Assembly (NCBI GenBank): GCA_963763135.1 | Contig: CAVXNJ010000004.1 | Coordinates: forward strand, 930,001-994,000 | DNA from: JANMZO01 sp963763135 | GTDB lineage: Bacteria > Actinomycetota > Acidimicrobiia > Acidimicrobiales > JANYDT01 | Direction: 5' to 3' | Length of the DNA stretch: 64,000 nt | In this document: positions 1 through 9,510 of the stretch, piece by piece | Layout of the letters: each line of letters opens with the position of its first letter | Position numbering within the stretch: position 1 is the first letter of the stretch | The notes under the pieces: model-generated | Told to the model about the DNA's origin: nothing | Seen by the model: the letters and a program-made list of their open reading frames with translations, nothing else | The model's database searches: none | Program-made: the position numbers and the translations under genes

Positions 1-7
1 TGGCCGG

Positions 8-171
8 GTTGGGTGACCTCAGCCGTCGGGGTTGGGTCCCGGCTTCTGGGTGCCCGACCCCGGCTTGTGTGGCTCCCAACCCGAGGCCGCCGGGTACCCA
101 ACTCGGGGTTTTCGCGCGGCCGGAAGGCAGGTTTGCGCCGAGTTGGGCGACCTCAGCCGGCGGGGTTGGGT
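8..171. repeat. 30-nt direct repeat pair with inverted repeat
   Basis: A 30-nt unit at 8-37 recurs at 142-171 with two mismatches, both containing gacctcagccg and ggggttgggt. Between the copies CCCAACTCGG (97-106) is inverted as CCGAGTTGGG (138-147). The stretch lies downstream of the leftward spermidine synthase-like gene and has no convincing coding frame. It could be a 3-prime untranslated structure of that gene or a piece of a dispersed intergenic repeat. Confidence 0.4.
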
Positions 172-178
172 TCCACGA

Positions 179-1678
179 TCACCGGGTGAAGAGCTGGTCG
201 ACGGGTCCGAAGTCGTCGGTCAGCACGATCGCGTCACCGATGAACTCGTCGAGCTTCTCCCCATCGAGGAGAACCATCCCTGTCTGGTCGATGTCGGCGG
301 CCAGCGCCGTCGTCATCCCGGGCAACGCCAACGGCGAGTCGGCTGCGACGACGACGAAGTTCGCACCGATGTCGCCGGAAAACGCATCGGGGTAACTAAG
401 CACTGCGATGTACTTGAACACCGATTTCACCGTGGCGATCTCCGCCTTGATGAACTTCTGCGGTGGGCTGTCGATCGCGTTCAGCACGTAAAGCCCACCG
501 GGCTTGAGCACACGTTGGATGTCGGCGGTGACTTCCCGGGTGGCAAGGTGCCATGGGATGGATTGCCCGCCAAACGCATCACCGATGACGACGTCCCAGG
601 ACTTCGACGGTTCCCGACGCAGGTTCTGCCGGCCATCGCCCGCCACCGTTCGAAGGTCGGGAGCCAACTCGAGTCCGAGGTGCTTCTCATCAAACTTCAC
701 GAGCTTCGGGTCCACCTCGAAGACGAGGCTCTCCGACCCCGGCCGGGTGGCCTTGAGGTAACGGGGCATGGTGAACCCTCCGCCCCCGATATGAAGCGCG
801 CGTACCTTCTGCGGGGGAGAGCGCCAGGCATCGATGGCGATCCGAAAGGCCCTCACGTATTCGAACTCGAGATACGTGGGATCATCGACGTCGACCTTGC
901 TGTGCCAGCCATCATCGAGCACGAGAAGCCGTTTCGAGTCGTCGTTGGAATCGGGTTCGGCCCGAGCACAGAAATACGATGACTCCATCTGACACGGGTC
1001 GCGCCATCCGGTGAGCGCCTGGGCGGACCCGGCACCGATGGCCAAGGCGATGCCGACCACCGTTGCGACGAGGTTTGCGGATGTGGGGGGTGACGTCCGC
1101 AGCGCCGCGGTCAACAGCACGCCCATCGTGATCAACACGGCGCCGGCGATGCCAACGATCACGCGTGATCGAAAATTAGGCACAAGCACGAACCCGGTCA
1201 TAAACGATCCAAGCAACGCGCCAGCGGTGGATATCGCGGAGAGGCCACCGACGGTACGGCCGGTTTGGCGCAAGTCGGTGAGCTTCGCCTTCACGAGGAA
1301 AGGCTGCACGGTCGAAAGAACGGTGGCCGGCAGGAGAAAGACCGCAGCGGTGAGGCCGATCACCGCGGAAGCATCGGTGGACGTCACTTTGGGTCCGAGC
1401 CATCGAAGCAGAGGGATTTCGATAAGCGCGCATATCCCGCCGAGGATCAGGGTGGGACCGACGAGTCGTGAGGGATTCCATCGGTCCGCAATCCGACCGC
1501 CGATCCATGCACCTGCGGCGATGCCGGCCAGGATGACCCCGATGATCGCCGTATAGGTCTCGAGCGTGACACCGACGTACGGGGCCAGCAGTCGGGCGGC
1601 GACGATTTCCAGCACCAGGATCGTGGCCGAGGTTATGAACACGATGAGGCCGATAACTGCTGTCGGTAGACGCCGCAT
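179..1678 (-). CDS. Membrane-fused spermidine synthase-like protein
   Basis: A 499-residue protein with an integral-membrane N-terminal half (about seven hydrophobic helices in residues 5-220) joined to a spermidine-synthase-type Rossmann methyltransferase fold. The C-terminal half shows the nucleotide-binding glycine loop ALHIGGGGFTMPRYL, the acidic EVD at the next strand, the GDGR motif and DAFGGQSIPWHL, where aminopropyltransferases carry their catalytic loop. Such fusions are common in Actinobacteria; whether they make polyamines is not established, so substrate is left open. The start is the ATG at 1678. It is transcribed alone, divergently from the aminotransferase at 1866. Confidence 0.85.
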   Translation of the reverse strand: MRRLPTAVIGLIVFITSATILVLEIVAARLLAPYVGVTLETYTAIIGVILAGIAAGAWIGGRIADRWNPSRLVGPTLILGGICALIEIPLLRWLGPKVTSTDASAVIGLTAAVFLLPATVLSTVQPFLVKAKLTDLRQTGRTVGGLSAISTAGALLGSFMTGFVLVPNFRSRVIVGIAGAVLITMGVLLTAALRTSPPTSANLVATVVGIALAIGAGSAQALTGWRDPCQMESSYFCARAEPDSNDDSKRLLVLDDGWHSKVDVDDPTYLEFEYVRAFRIAIDAWRSPPQKVRALHIGGGGFTMPRYLKATRPGSESLVFEVDPKLVKFDEKHLGLELAPDLRTVAGDGRQNLRREPSKSWDVVIGDAFGGQSIPWHLATREVTADIQRVLKPGGLYVLNAIDSPPQKFIKAEIATVKSVFKYIAVLSYPDAFSGDIGANFVVVAADSPLALPGMTTALAADIDQTGMVLLDGEKLDEFIGDAIVLTDDFGPVDQLFTR

Positions 1679-1865
1679 CAGATGAACGCTACTTCAGGTG
1701 TCACGCTGACCGTGGGCTTCCCGCGAGGCGGGTTTGTATCGGCCATGTTTCCGGTCGATTTCGACGTGTAAACGGAATGCATCATTTTCGCGTCAAGTTG
1801 CTTCGAATCCTTCCAATTTCGAGGCTCACTGCTACGATATCCGAACCTGAAAAGGGGTGATCCAC

Positions 1866-3237
1866 ATGAACGGAAACACCGTTCTGAACGTCAGCCTTAC
1901 TAACAAGGCCAAAGCAATCACGGCTCGCGAACTCGCAAAGTACAAAGAGCGCACGCCCAAGTCCCAGGAACTGAACAGCCGAGCGCAAGCTTCGATGCCA
2001 ATGGGTGTCGCTTCCTCGTTCCAGTTCTATGATCCCCACCCGGTCATGGCTGACCGGGCCGCCGGCCCCCGAATCTGGGATGTCGACGGGCACGAATACG
2101 TCGACTTCTGCATGGGCTTCGGGGCCCTGTACTCCGGCCACAGTCATCCGGTGGTGGCGAAGGCCCTCCACGAGCAAATTGCCAAGGGCACCCTGTTCGT
2201 CACCCCGAGCGAAACGAATCACGAGGTTGCCGAGGAGTTGAAGAAGCGCTTCGGGATGGATCTCGTCCGCTTCACCAATTCCGGCACCGAGGCCACGCAC
2301 GACGCGATCCGCGCCTGTTCGCGCCTTCACCGGTCGAGACCGGATCGTCAAGGTGGAAGGTGGCTACCACGGCCACCACGACGAGGTCATGGTTTCCATG
2401 AAACCTGCACTCGATATGGCCGGCCCCGCTCATGCGCCGTATTCGGTTCCGGCCACGAAGGGCATCCCGACAGGTCTGCTGGCGGAAGTGTCGGTCGTGC
2501 AATACAACGATCCGCTAGCTCTTGAGCGGGAACTGGCCAAAGGCGACGTGGCTGCGTTCATCGTCGAACCGGCAATGGAAAACATCGGCATCGTCCTTCC
2601 CATGCCCGGCTATCTCGCCAAGGTACGGGAAATCACCCGGAAATACGGCACGATGTTGATATTCGACGAGGTCAAGACGGGTATCACTGTTGGCTGGGGC
2701 GGCGCGACGAAACACTTCGGTGTGCAGCCCGACCTGATCTGTCTCGCCAAATCCATTGGTGGTGGTCTCCCGATAGGCGCCTTCGGTGGACGCGCCGAGG
2801 TTATGGCCGGGATCTCCGACGGCAGTGTCCTTCATCTCGGAACGTTCAACGGCAACCCGCTGGTCAGCGCTGCGGCCTTGGCCGTGCTGCGAGACGTGTG
2901 CACTCCCGAAGCGATGGCGGCCACCAACTCACTCAACGGCGAGATGATGGTCGGAATCGATTCGATTATCGCTGAGCATTCGATTCCAGCCCACACCGTG
3001 AAGCTCGGCGCCAAAGGCTGTGTCACGTACACCGTGAGCCCGGTGCGCAACTACCGCGACTACAAGACGTCGAATTTCGACATCGCCTACGCGAACTGGA
3101 TCTACGGCGTCAATCGGGGCATCCTGCTACCGCCGGGCCTCGATGAACAGTGGTTGATCTCGATCATGCACACGAGGGCCGAAACCGACCATCACCTCAA
3201 CGTGTTCGCCGATTTCGCACGCGAACTTACGAGCTGA
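1866..3237 (+). CDS. Glutamate-1-semialdehyde aminomutase-type class III aminotransferase (frameshifted)
   Basis: PLP-dependent class III aminotransferase resembling glutamate-1-semialdehyde 2,1-aminomutase. The N-terminal part (1866 to about 2320) carries DVDGHEYVDFCMGFG and FTNSGTEATHDAIRA. The rest continues in the next frame with RAFTGRDRIVKVEGGYHGHH, FDEVKTG and the PLP lysine in CLAKSIGGGLPIGAFGG. Removing one base in the 2314-2319 stretch (cctgtt) gives an uninterrupted protein of about 456 residues, so this is either a pseudogene or, more likely, a base-insertion error. The start is the ATG at 1866 with AAAAGGGG upstream. It stands apart from other heme genes, so the exact substrate is uncertain. 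Confidence 0.75.
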
Positions 3238-3307
3238 TCCGAGAGTTGAGGCGGCGACCCTGCCGCAACATCGATTCTCGCGATTCGGACAACAGTCACT
3301 GTGAAAG

Positions 3308-3348
3308 CTACCGGGAGTGGGCCCGCAATGGTCCAATGCCCGGTAGCC
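3308..3348 (+). terminator. Hairpin between aminotransferase and def
   Basis: GCTACCGGG (3308-3316) pairs perfectly with CCCGGTAGC (3340-3348), and CTTTGTGT follows. The hairpin ends 7 nt before the def ATG, so it is either a weak terminator for the upstream gene or a structure masking def initiation. There is no strong U-tract. Confidence 0.4.
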
Positions 3349-3355
3349 TTTGTGT

Positions 3356-3919
3356 ATGGCTGCCTACGACATCCGACAATTTGGTGACCCCGTACTTCGA
3401 CAGGTCGCGGCCGAGGTTACGAACGTCGACGGCAAGCTGGTAGCCCTTACCAACGACATGATCGAAACGATGTATGCGGCGCCCGGGCTCGGCCTCGCTG
3501 CTCCGCAAATCGGGGTCCAGAAGCGCCTGTTCGTCTACGACCTGCAAGATGGCGAAGGCGCCAAGGTACTGGTGAATCCGGTGATTTCAGAGTCACGCGG
3601 TGAGTGGTCCTACGACGAGGGCTGTCTCTCCGTTGCCGGTCTCTCGTGGGAAATCGTGCGCCCGAAGGAAATTCATCTGACTGGTTACGATCTCGACGGA
3701 AACGAAATCAGCATCGAAGCTGACGAACTGATGGCCCGGCTCTACCAACACGAACTCGATCACCTCGATGGCAAGCTGCTCATCGATCACCTCGACGCAG
3801 AACAACGGGCAGACGCGATGAAGACCCTGCGAGGCCGCATCCTCAGTAACAAACCGGCTCCCGAGAAGCCCGCCGCGCCGAAGAACAAGTTCGGCCTGTC
3901 GCTTCCCGGCAAACGCTGA
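3356..3919 (+). CDS. def: Peptide deformylase
   Basis: Removes the formyl group from the initiator methionine of nascent proteins; a cytosolic metalloenzyme. All three family motifs are present: GLGLAAPQIG (residues 44-53), EGCLS with the metal-binding cysteine (88-92) and QHELDH (131-136) supplying two histidine ligands and the catalytic glutamate. It has 187 residues; the last 25 form a Pro/Lys-rich extension beyond the catalytic fold. The ATG at 3356 is preferred over an in-frame TTG at 3350. It heads a run with fmt and rsmB, the classical translation-initiation and 16S rRNA modification cluster. Confidence 0.95.
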   Translation: MAAYDIRQFGDPVLRQVAAEVTNVDGKLVALTNDMIETMYAAPGLGLAAPQIGVQKRLFVYDLQDGEGAKVLVNPVISESRGEWSYDEGCLSVAGLSWEIVRPKEIHLTGYDLDGNEISIEADELMARLYQHELDHLDGKLLIDHLDAEQRADAMKTLRGRILSNKPAPEKPAAPKNKFGLSLPGKR

Positions 3920-3947
3920 GCGCAGCGCGGATAGCCGTCGGTATCGC

Positions 3948-4832
3948 ATGAAGTTGGTCTACCTGGGGTCGCCTGACGCGGCCGTGAAACCGCTTCATGC
4001 CCTGGTCGACGCCGGCCACGAGATTCTTCTGGTGGTGTCGCAACCCGACCGGAAACGGGGCCGCGGGTCGGCGCTCGTCGCTTCGCCGGTAAAGGCCGCC
4101 GCCCTCGAACTCGGCATTCCGGTAAGTGACAAAGCCACTGATGTTCTTGCCGCCGTACAGGCGGGAGCCGAGCTCGGCGTGGTCGTGGCGTTCGGCCAAT
4201 TGATTCGCCAGCCGCTTCTCGATGCCATGCCGTTCATCAACCTGCACTTCTCGCTCCTGCCCCGTTGGCGCGGAGCAGCACCGGTTGAGCGGGCGATCCT
4301 CGCCGGGGATTCCGAAACCGGCGTATGCCTCATGGGTCTGGAGGCTGGTCTCGACACCGGTCCGGTGTACGAAGTCCAAACCACGACGATCCTGCCGACC
4401 GATTCGCTGACGACGCTGCGGACCCGACTCGTAGACATCGGAACGGAAATGCTGGTCCGGCGGTTGTCCGACGGGTTCAACTCGCTCGGGTCAGCCGAAC
4501 CGCAGGTTGGCGAGTCCGTGTACGCCGCGAAAATCGACCCGTCTGAATACCTCGTCGATTGGACCAAACCGGCGATCGAGATCTCCCGTCTCATCCGCCT
4601 CGGGTCGGCGTGGACGACGTTTCGAGGCAAGCGCCTCAAAATCCTCGAAGCCGACGTCGCTGAGACTGCTCCTCCGCTGGGCGCACCAGGTTCGTTGATC
4701 GGCCTCAACGTGGCGACCGGCCGGGGTTCGCTGGCGCTGCTACGCGTTCAACCCGAGGGAAAAGCTCCGATGGACGCACCGTCTTGGCGCAATGGCGCCC
4801 AACCAAACGAAAACGATGTGATGGGTCAATGA
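3948..4832 (+). CDS. fmt: Methionyl-tRNA formyltransferase
   Basis: Formylates Met-tRNA(fMet) using 10-formyltetrahydrofolate. The catalytic triad expected from the E. coli enzyme is visible as N98 and H100 in FINLHFSLLPRWRG and D136 in GLDTGPVY. The C-terminal tRNA-binding domain follows from about residue 200. At 294 residues it is slightly shorter than the usual 310. It lies 28 nt after def and its stop overlaps the rsmB start by four bases (ATGA), so def, fmt and rsmB are very probably co-transcribed and fmt-rsmB translationally coupled. Confidence 0.95.
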   Translation: MKLVYLGSPDAAVKPLHALVDAGHEILLVVSQPDRKRGRGSALVASPVKAAALELGIPVSDKATDVLAAVQAGAELGVVVAFGQLIRQPLLDAMPFINLHFSLLPRWRGAAPVERAILAGDSETGVCLMGLEAGLDTGPVYEVQTTTILPTDSLTTLRTRLVDIGTEMLVRRLSDGFNSLGSAEPQVGESVYAAKIDPSEYLVDWTKPAIEISRLIRLGSAWTTFRGKRLKILEADVAETAPPLGAPGSLIGLNVATGRGSLALLRVQPEGKAPMDAPSWRNGAQPNENDVMGQ

Positions 4833-6271
4833 ACGTTCGAACGCCTCCGTCCGCAAGGGAGATAGCCCTTGAGGCGCTCGCCAGGGTCGACGACGGGGCC
4901 TATGCGAACATCGCGTTGCCCGCACTGCTGACCGAACTGGATTCTCAGTTCGAACTGGAGGATCGGGAGAAGAACTTCGCCACGGAATTGACGTACGGCA
5001 CGGTCCGAATGCGTCGCGCGTGTGATTGGCTCGTGCAACGGCACATCACGCGAGACGCCGACGACGAGACACTGCGGGTGCTCCATCTGGGCGCTTATCA
5101 ATTGGTCTTCCTCAAGACGCCTCCGCATGCGGCCGTGTCGGAGATGGTCCACCTGTCACCGAACTGGTCGAAGAAGTTCGTCAACTTCTGTCTTCGTAGG
5201 GTCGCAGAAGATGTGAATCCGAGGTGGCCCGACCTGGCGACCGAGTTGAGCTACCCCGACTGGATAGTTCGCGCGCTTACGAATGATCTCGGACCCCAGG
5301 TTGCTCGTCGAGTTCTCGAAGCAATGAATCAGCCGGCCACCGTTTCGGTGCGCGATGACGGGTACATTCAGGACCCCGCATCGCAGATGGTGGCTGAGGC
5401 CGTCGGAGCGAAAGACGGGGAACGCATTCTCGATCTTTGTGCCGCCCCAGGAGGAAAGGCGACGCTCATGGCCTCGCAGGGCGCGTTCGTTACGGCGGTC
5501 GATATTCATCCGCATCGGGGCGAGTTGATTACGGAGAACGTCGACCGTCTCGGGCTGGCTGATCGCGTAGAGGTTCGCATCGGCGATGCAACAACGTTGG
5601 ACTTTGAACCTGGGTCCTATGACCGGGTCCTCGTCGACGCACCGTGTTCCGGACTCGGGTCGCTTCGTCGGCGCCCTGATGCCCGCTGGCGGATGGACGA
5701 GAAGGAGATCGTCAAACTGGTGAAGTTGCAACGCGCGCTTATGAGTGTTGCGGCGCTTGCCGTCAAAACCGGTGGGACAGTCGTGTACTCGGCGTGCACA
5801 TTGACCCGCCCGGAGTCGCTCGGTCTCGACGAGTGGGTGGCTCGCAGCGAACCGACCCTCGTAGCCGACGAACGTATGCAAGAAGCGGGATGGGAACCGA
5901 TCGGCACCGGCGCCCGGCTTCTCCCGGACGAAACCGACGGCATGGTGATGTTCCGTTATCGCAAGACATCAGGTGTAACGACCGAAACCACTGAGTCGAG
6001 CGAAACTGCTCAGTCGCTGGAAATCACTGAGTCGCCCGAAATCACGGAGTCGACGGACACGACGGCATCGGTTGAATCGACGGAGATCGAGGAGTCGAAG
6101 CAAACCGTTGAATCAGCTGAATCGACCGAATCGAATGAACCGATTGCGACGGACGCCGCTGACGCCGTAGACGTTCCGGAAGTTCGCGAGAGCGCTGCGG
6201 AATCGAATGCGTCGTACACGGTTTCCGACGAATTGCCCGATGCCGCAGAACCGGAAACACTTGGGGCATGA
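4829..6271 (+). CDS. rsmB: 16S rRNA (cytosine-967-C5)-methyltransferase RsmB with acidic repetitive tail
   Basis: SAM-dependent m5C methyltransferase with an N-terminal NusB-like RNA-binding domain (about 8-140) and a Rossmann catalytic domain. The SAM motif is LDLCAAPGGK (201-210), followed by DAPCSGLGSLRRRPDARW with the release cysteine (C273) and YSACTL with the nucleophilic cysteine (C323). The start is the ATG at 4829 overlapping fmt; a longer frame upstream lies wholly inside fmt. Residues 382-480 form an unusual Ser/Thr/Glu-rich tail built on repeated TES-like units. It overlaps the enoyl-CoA hydratase start by ATGA. Confidence 0.93.
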   Translation: MNVRTPPSAREIALEALARVDDGAYANIALPALLTELDSQFELEDREKNFATELTYGTVRMRRACDWLVQRHITRDADDETLRVLHLGAYQLVFLKTPPHAAVSEMVHLSPNWSKKFVNFCLRRVAEDVNPRWPDLATELSYPDWIVRALTNDLGPQVARRVLEAMNQPATVSVRDDGYIQDPASQMVAEAVGAKDGERILDLCAAPGGKATLMASQGAFVTAVDIHPHRGELITENVDRLGLADRVEVRIGDATTLDFEPGSYDRVLVDAPCSGLGSLRRRPDARWRMDEKEIVKLVKLQRALMSVAALAVKTGGTVVYSACTLTRPESLGLDEWVARSEPTLVADERMQEAGWEPIGTGARLLPDETDGMVMFRYRKTSGVTTETTESSETAQSLEITESPEITESTDTTASVESTEIEESKQTVESAESTESNEPIATDAADAVDVPEVRESAAESNASYTVSDELPDAAEPETLGA

Positions 6272-7047
6272 CAGCAACGCTTCTCACCGTCTCCGGCGGC
6301 GTCGGAACCATCACCCTGAACCGCCCTGACAATCGCAATGCGTTGTCGACTGATCTCGTCGAGAGCCTCCGTACGCACATCGACCAGGCGATCGCGGATC
6401 CTGCAGTCCGGGTAATTGTGCTGACAGGCGCCGGCACCGTGTTCTGTGCGGGTGCCGACCTCAAGGAACGACGCACCGTCACCAATACCGCGGCCGACGA
6501 CGATCTCCCCTCGTTCGTGCGCATTTTCCAGGCGATTCGCAGCGCGCCGAAACCGGTCGTCGGAAAACTCAACGGTTCCGCGCTTGCCGGCGGCCTCGGT
6601 CTCGCCTGCAGTTGCGACATCACGATCGCTCCCGAAAAAGCCATGTTCGGTTTCACCGAGGTGCGCATCGGAGTTGCTCCGGCGATCATCAGCGTCGTGT
6701 GCCTCCCGAAATTGCGGGCGGCCGACGCCGCCGAGCTGTTTCTGACCGGAGAACGCATCAATGCCCGGGAGGCCGCCCGGGTCGGGCTCATCAACCGAGC
6801 GGTCGCCGACGACGCACTCGATGCCGAAACCGACGCGATGGTGGCCAAACTCCTGCTCGGTGGCCCAAAGGCCATGGCCGCATCGAAGAACCTGCTCACC
6901 GCGGTTCCCGCGTTCGCTAACGAAGAAGATGCCTTCCGTTGGACGGCGAAGCTCTCAGGGGAGTTGTTCGCCAGCCCAGAAGCAGCAGAGGGCATGGGCG
7001 CCTTCGCTCAGAAACGCACCCCGAATTGGGATTCGGTCGTCTCCTGA
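6268..7047 (+). CDS. Enoyl-CoA hydratase/isomerase family protein
   Basis: Crotonase-fold protein of 259 residues. Family signatures are TLNRPDNRNALS near the N-terminus, FCAGADLKE forming the first oxyanion-hole strand, and LNGSALAGGLGLACSCDI with FGFTEVRIGVAP for the second. The glutamate in FTEVRIG lies where one catalytic glutamate of hydratases is found. These residues support a hydratase of short-chain or branched-chain enoyl-CoA; substrate cannot be fixed from sequence. It is the last gene of the def-fmt-rsmB run, by a four-base overlap. Confidence 0.88.
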   Translation: MTATLLTVSGGVGTITLNRPDNRNALSTDLVESLRTHIDQAIADPAVRVIVLTGAGTVFCAGADLKERRTVTNTAADDDLPSFVRIFQAIRSAPKPVVGKLNGSALAGGLGLACSCDITIAPEKAMFGFTEVRIGVAPAIISVVCLPKLRAADAAELFLTGERINAREAARVGLINRAVADDALDAETDAMVAKLLLGGPKAMAASKNLLTAVPAFANEEDAFRWTAKLSGELFASPEAAEGMGAFAQKRTPNWDSVVS

Positions 7048-7090
7048 GAGGATTCGCAGTCAGCTGTCAGATCGCTGCGAATGCGTGCGA

Positions 7091-7759
7091 CTAACTCTGA
7101 CGCCGACGGATATCTCGCAACAGGTCGAGCGTCACGTCGTGAAGCGTGTCGACCGAGTGCGTCGCGTGCGAAAGGTCCTGGTGCTTCGTAAGGTCATTCG
7201 GAACCACCACGACCGGCATCCCGGCTCGAATCGCGGCGAGGGACCCGTTGTGGGAGTCCTCGAGGGCCAGACAGTGGGCCGGGTCGCTTCCAAATCGTTT
7301 TGCGGCGAGGAGGTAAAGATCCGGAGCGGGTTTCGCGTGGGTGACATCGTCACGGGTGATCACGTGGGCAAAACGGTCGCGGATTTCCAGCTGTTCGAGG
7401 AGTCGACCGACCCAACCGATCGATGAACTGGAAGCAACGCCCAGTGCGATGTCGTTCGATCGGGCCAGATCAAGCAACTCGATGACGCCGGCGTTCGGTG
7501 ACAGTTCCGCAATTGCTGCGAGGTTGTATTCGTCAAATTCGGCGAGGGCCTCGCGCTCGTCGATGGACCGGTCAGCGCCCTCCCTCAGCCAGGACACCCA
7601 GAAGTTGGTCGGTGATGCCGTTCCGACCACCTCGAGCCACTTGTCGAACGGAAAGGCCACCTGATGGCGTTCGAAAACACGTTCGGCGGCGCGGACCAGG
7701 CAGCCCTCGGTGTCACAGATCAGGCCGTCGAAATCGAAAATGAGCGCGTTCGGATTCAT
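7091..7759 (-). CDS. HAD-family hydrolase, beta-phosphoglucomutase-like
   Basis: Soluble 222-residue HAD phosphatase with cap type C1. Motif I is FDFDGLICDTE, motif II is in LGVASSSSIGWV, motif III is the lysine in THAKPAPDLYLL, and motif IV is LALEDSHNGSLAAIRAGM. The pattern matches phosphatases or mutases acting on small sugar phosphates or nucleotides. It is convergent with the enoyl-CoA hydratase and divergent from the membrane protein at 7894. Nothing nearby narrows the substrate. Confidence 0.88.
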   Translation of the reverse strand: MNPNALIFDFDGLICDTEGCLVRAAERVFERHQVAFPFDKWLEVVGTASPTNFWVSWLREGADRSIDEREALAEFDEYNLAAIAELSPNAGVIELLDLARSNDIALGVASSSSIGWVGRLLEQLEIRDRFAHVITRDDVTHAKPAPDLYLLAAKRFGSDPAHCLALEDSHNGSLAAIRAGMPVVVVPNDLTKHQDLSHATHSVDTLHDVTLDLLRDIRRRQS

Positions 7760-7893
7760 GGCGTTGGGTGTGGGCCGGTCGTTGCCGGCAATCGCGATTG
7801 CATACCGGTGTTCTTAGTCGGGATGTCAGCGTCTCCAGTGAAGCTTTGATTGCGGCTTCCGGCGAAGTCACCACCTACGGTGGGAGTCCTCAA

Positions 7894-9441
7894 GTGTCGG
7901 GTACTGCTGCCGATGAAGCCGATATGTCAGCCGAGGGAGTGGAAATAGTTTCGGGCGATGGTCCGCGCCCGGACGACCTCGCCGATGGCTTGTTCGATGC
8001 CGAATCGACGGCTGCCGCCGCGATCGTCAGCCCGGTTCAGTCACTTCCGCTGCAAGATTCGGGACTTCCGAAACTCGCGCTGAAGTCGGAGCGGGAAATC
8101 GTCGCCGATCCACTTGCGGCGACCCTGCCTCCAATTGTGGTCACGCCGCTCGCTCCGAACCCCGAGGCTGGACCGACACCGCGTACGCCGGTCGCGACCG
8201 TTCGAGATGCTGCTGAACCAGAGGTCGTCCGAGGCGCAGAACAATCGTTCTTCAGCGCAGCGGATGACTTGAGCGATTTCGCATCCGCGACACTTCCGAA
8301 CGCTGCGGAGGATCCGGCATCCGAAGAACCTGAAGCCGCGCCGAACGCCCTCTATGCGAACTCCGTCCACGCGTGGGTTAGTGCGCCGGAGCCGAACCCC
8401 GAGACCGGACCAAATCCTCCTATCGTCACCATCGAAGCGGGTCGGAGCCTGCTGATCGTGAACGTCGACCCACTCCGGGGAGTCGTGGATATTGACGATG
8501 ATGGCGGGGAAGCGAAGCCGGCAAACTGGTTCCTCGCGGCGGATGCATTCGGTGCGCACTCGCGTCCTGACGATGCTCCGACTCACTCGGACAACACTCG
8601 GTCACGAGGAAAGTCCAAGCGCACCGACGAGCCGAAACACGGCGGGGCTCCCCGTGAGACAGCTCACACCGGCCGTAGCTCCCGCTCCTTCGCAGTGTTC
8701 GCTCTTGTTGTGGTCGTGCTCATCGGAGGGTTTGTCAAGGTCGCTGTGCTGGACCGTCGAAACGCGTCGATCCCTCCCGCTGAACTTGCGCTTCATCCCA
8801 CGAGTCTGTCGTGCGGAGCCCGCGCGCCGATGCGCTCGGCGCTGCGTTACGAGCGACATCTGGAGGTGGAGGAGATCCGCCGGGACTCGAACCTCGTGGA
8901 AACAACGAGAACCCGATTCGTCGACAACGAGGCCAAGAACTTCATTGCCCGACTGAACGGCTCGGCCTCCGAATCCGAGATCCTGGTCGGCGGACGCCAC
9001 TTCGTAGCGACGCAGCCCGACGTGTGGTCCGAGGTGCCGTTTACCGAAGAACAGATCGCTGCTGCGTTTGCGCTTCCCTTTGCCGATCGTTTCACCGACG
9101 CGACGTGGCTCAATGACACGGCAGTCAGCGGTGTGGCCACGTGCGTTTACTCCTCGCTGCTCGGACGGGTGACGCTCCCGAACGGCGAGCGGATTTCGAA
9201 CGCTCAACTGGAGTTGTACGTCGACTCGTCCAGTCAATACCGTCGAGTCCGGGTCCGTGGAGCTCGCCTGGTCGGCGCAGCTGCAGAGGCGACCGCCGAA
9301 GCCAGCGCGATACCGGATCCGACCGCCGTCAGCGACCCGGCGATCGATACCTCGGCGATCGATACCTCGGCGATCGAAACATACGTGCTGACGATCGATA
9401 TCGAGTCGGCCCCACCGTTTGTACCGAATGTGCCGGTATAA
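7894..9441 (+). CDS. Hypothetical single-pass membrane protein
   Basis: I do not recognise the family. The N-terminal 270 or so residues are acidic, Ala/Pro-rich and probably disordered. One strong membrane segment follows (SFAVFALVVVVLIGGFVKV), then a soluble C-terminal domain of about 210 residues that is probably extracytoplasmic, with two cysteines (LSCGA and ATCVY) that could form a disulfide. The GTG at 7894 is preferred because GGTGGGAG precedes it; an in-frame ATG at 7924 is the alternative. Near the C-terminus a DTSAI duplication comes from a 15-bp tandem repeat. It stands alone upstream of rpe. Confidence 0.65.
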   Translation: MSGTAADEADMSAEGVEIVSGDGPRPDDLADGLFDAESTAAAAIVSPVQSLPLQDSGLPKLALKSEREIVADPLAATLPPIVVTPLAPNPEAGPTPRTPVATVRDAAEPEVVRGAEQSFFSAADDLSDFASATLPNAAEDPASEEPEAAPNALYANSVHAWVSAPEPNPETGPNPPIVTIEAGRSLLIVNVDPLRGVVDIDDDGGEAKPANWFLAADAFGAHSRPDDAPTHSDNTRSRGKSKRTDEPKHGGAPRETAHTGRSSRSFAVFALVVVVLIGGFVKVAVLDRRNASIPPAELALHPTSLSCGARAPMRSALRYERHLEVEEIRRDSNLVETTRTRFVDNEAKNFIARLNGSASESEILVGGRHFVATQPDVWSEVPFTEEQIAAAFALPFADRFTDATWLNDTAVSGVATCVYSSLLGRVTLPNGERISNAQLELYVDSSSQYRRVRVRGARLVGAAAEATAEASAIPDPTAVSDPAIDTSAIDTSAIETYVLTIDIESAPPFVPNVPV

Positions 9442-9510
9442 ACGCCCGGACGTGCTCGAAAGACCGTGGTCACGGGGATCTTGTTGTGCGGCTCGCGTTA
9501 GATTCGGGTT

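Noticed and set aside
32..982. 316-codon frame opposite the spermidine synthase-like gene
   Set aside because: Antisense to a clear conserved domain and without family signals of its own.
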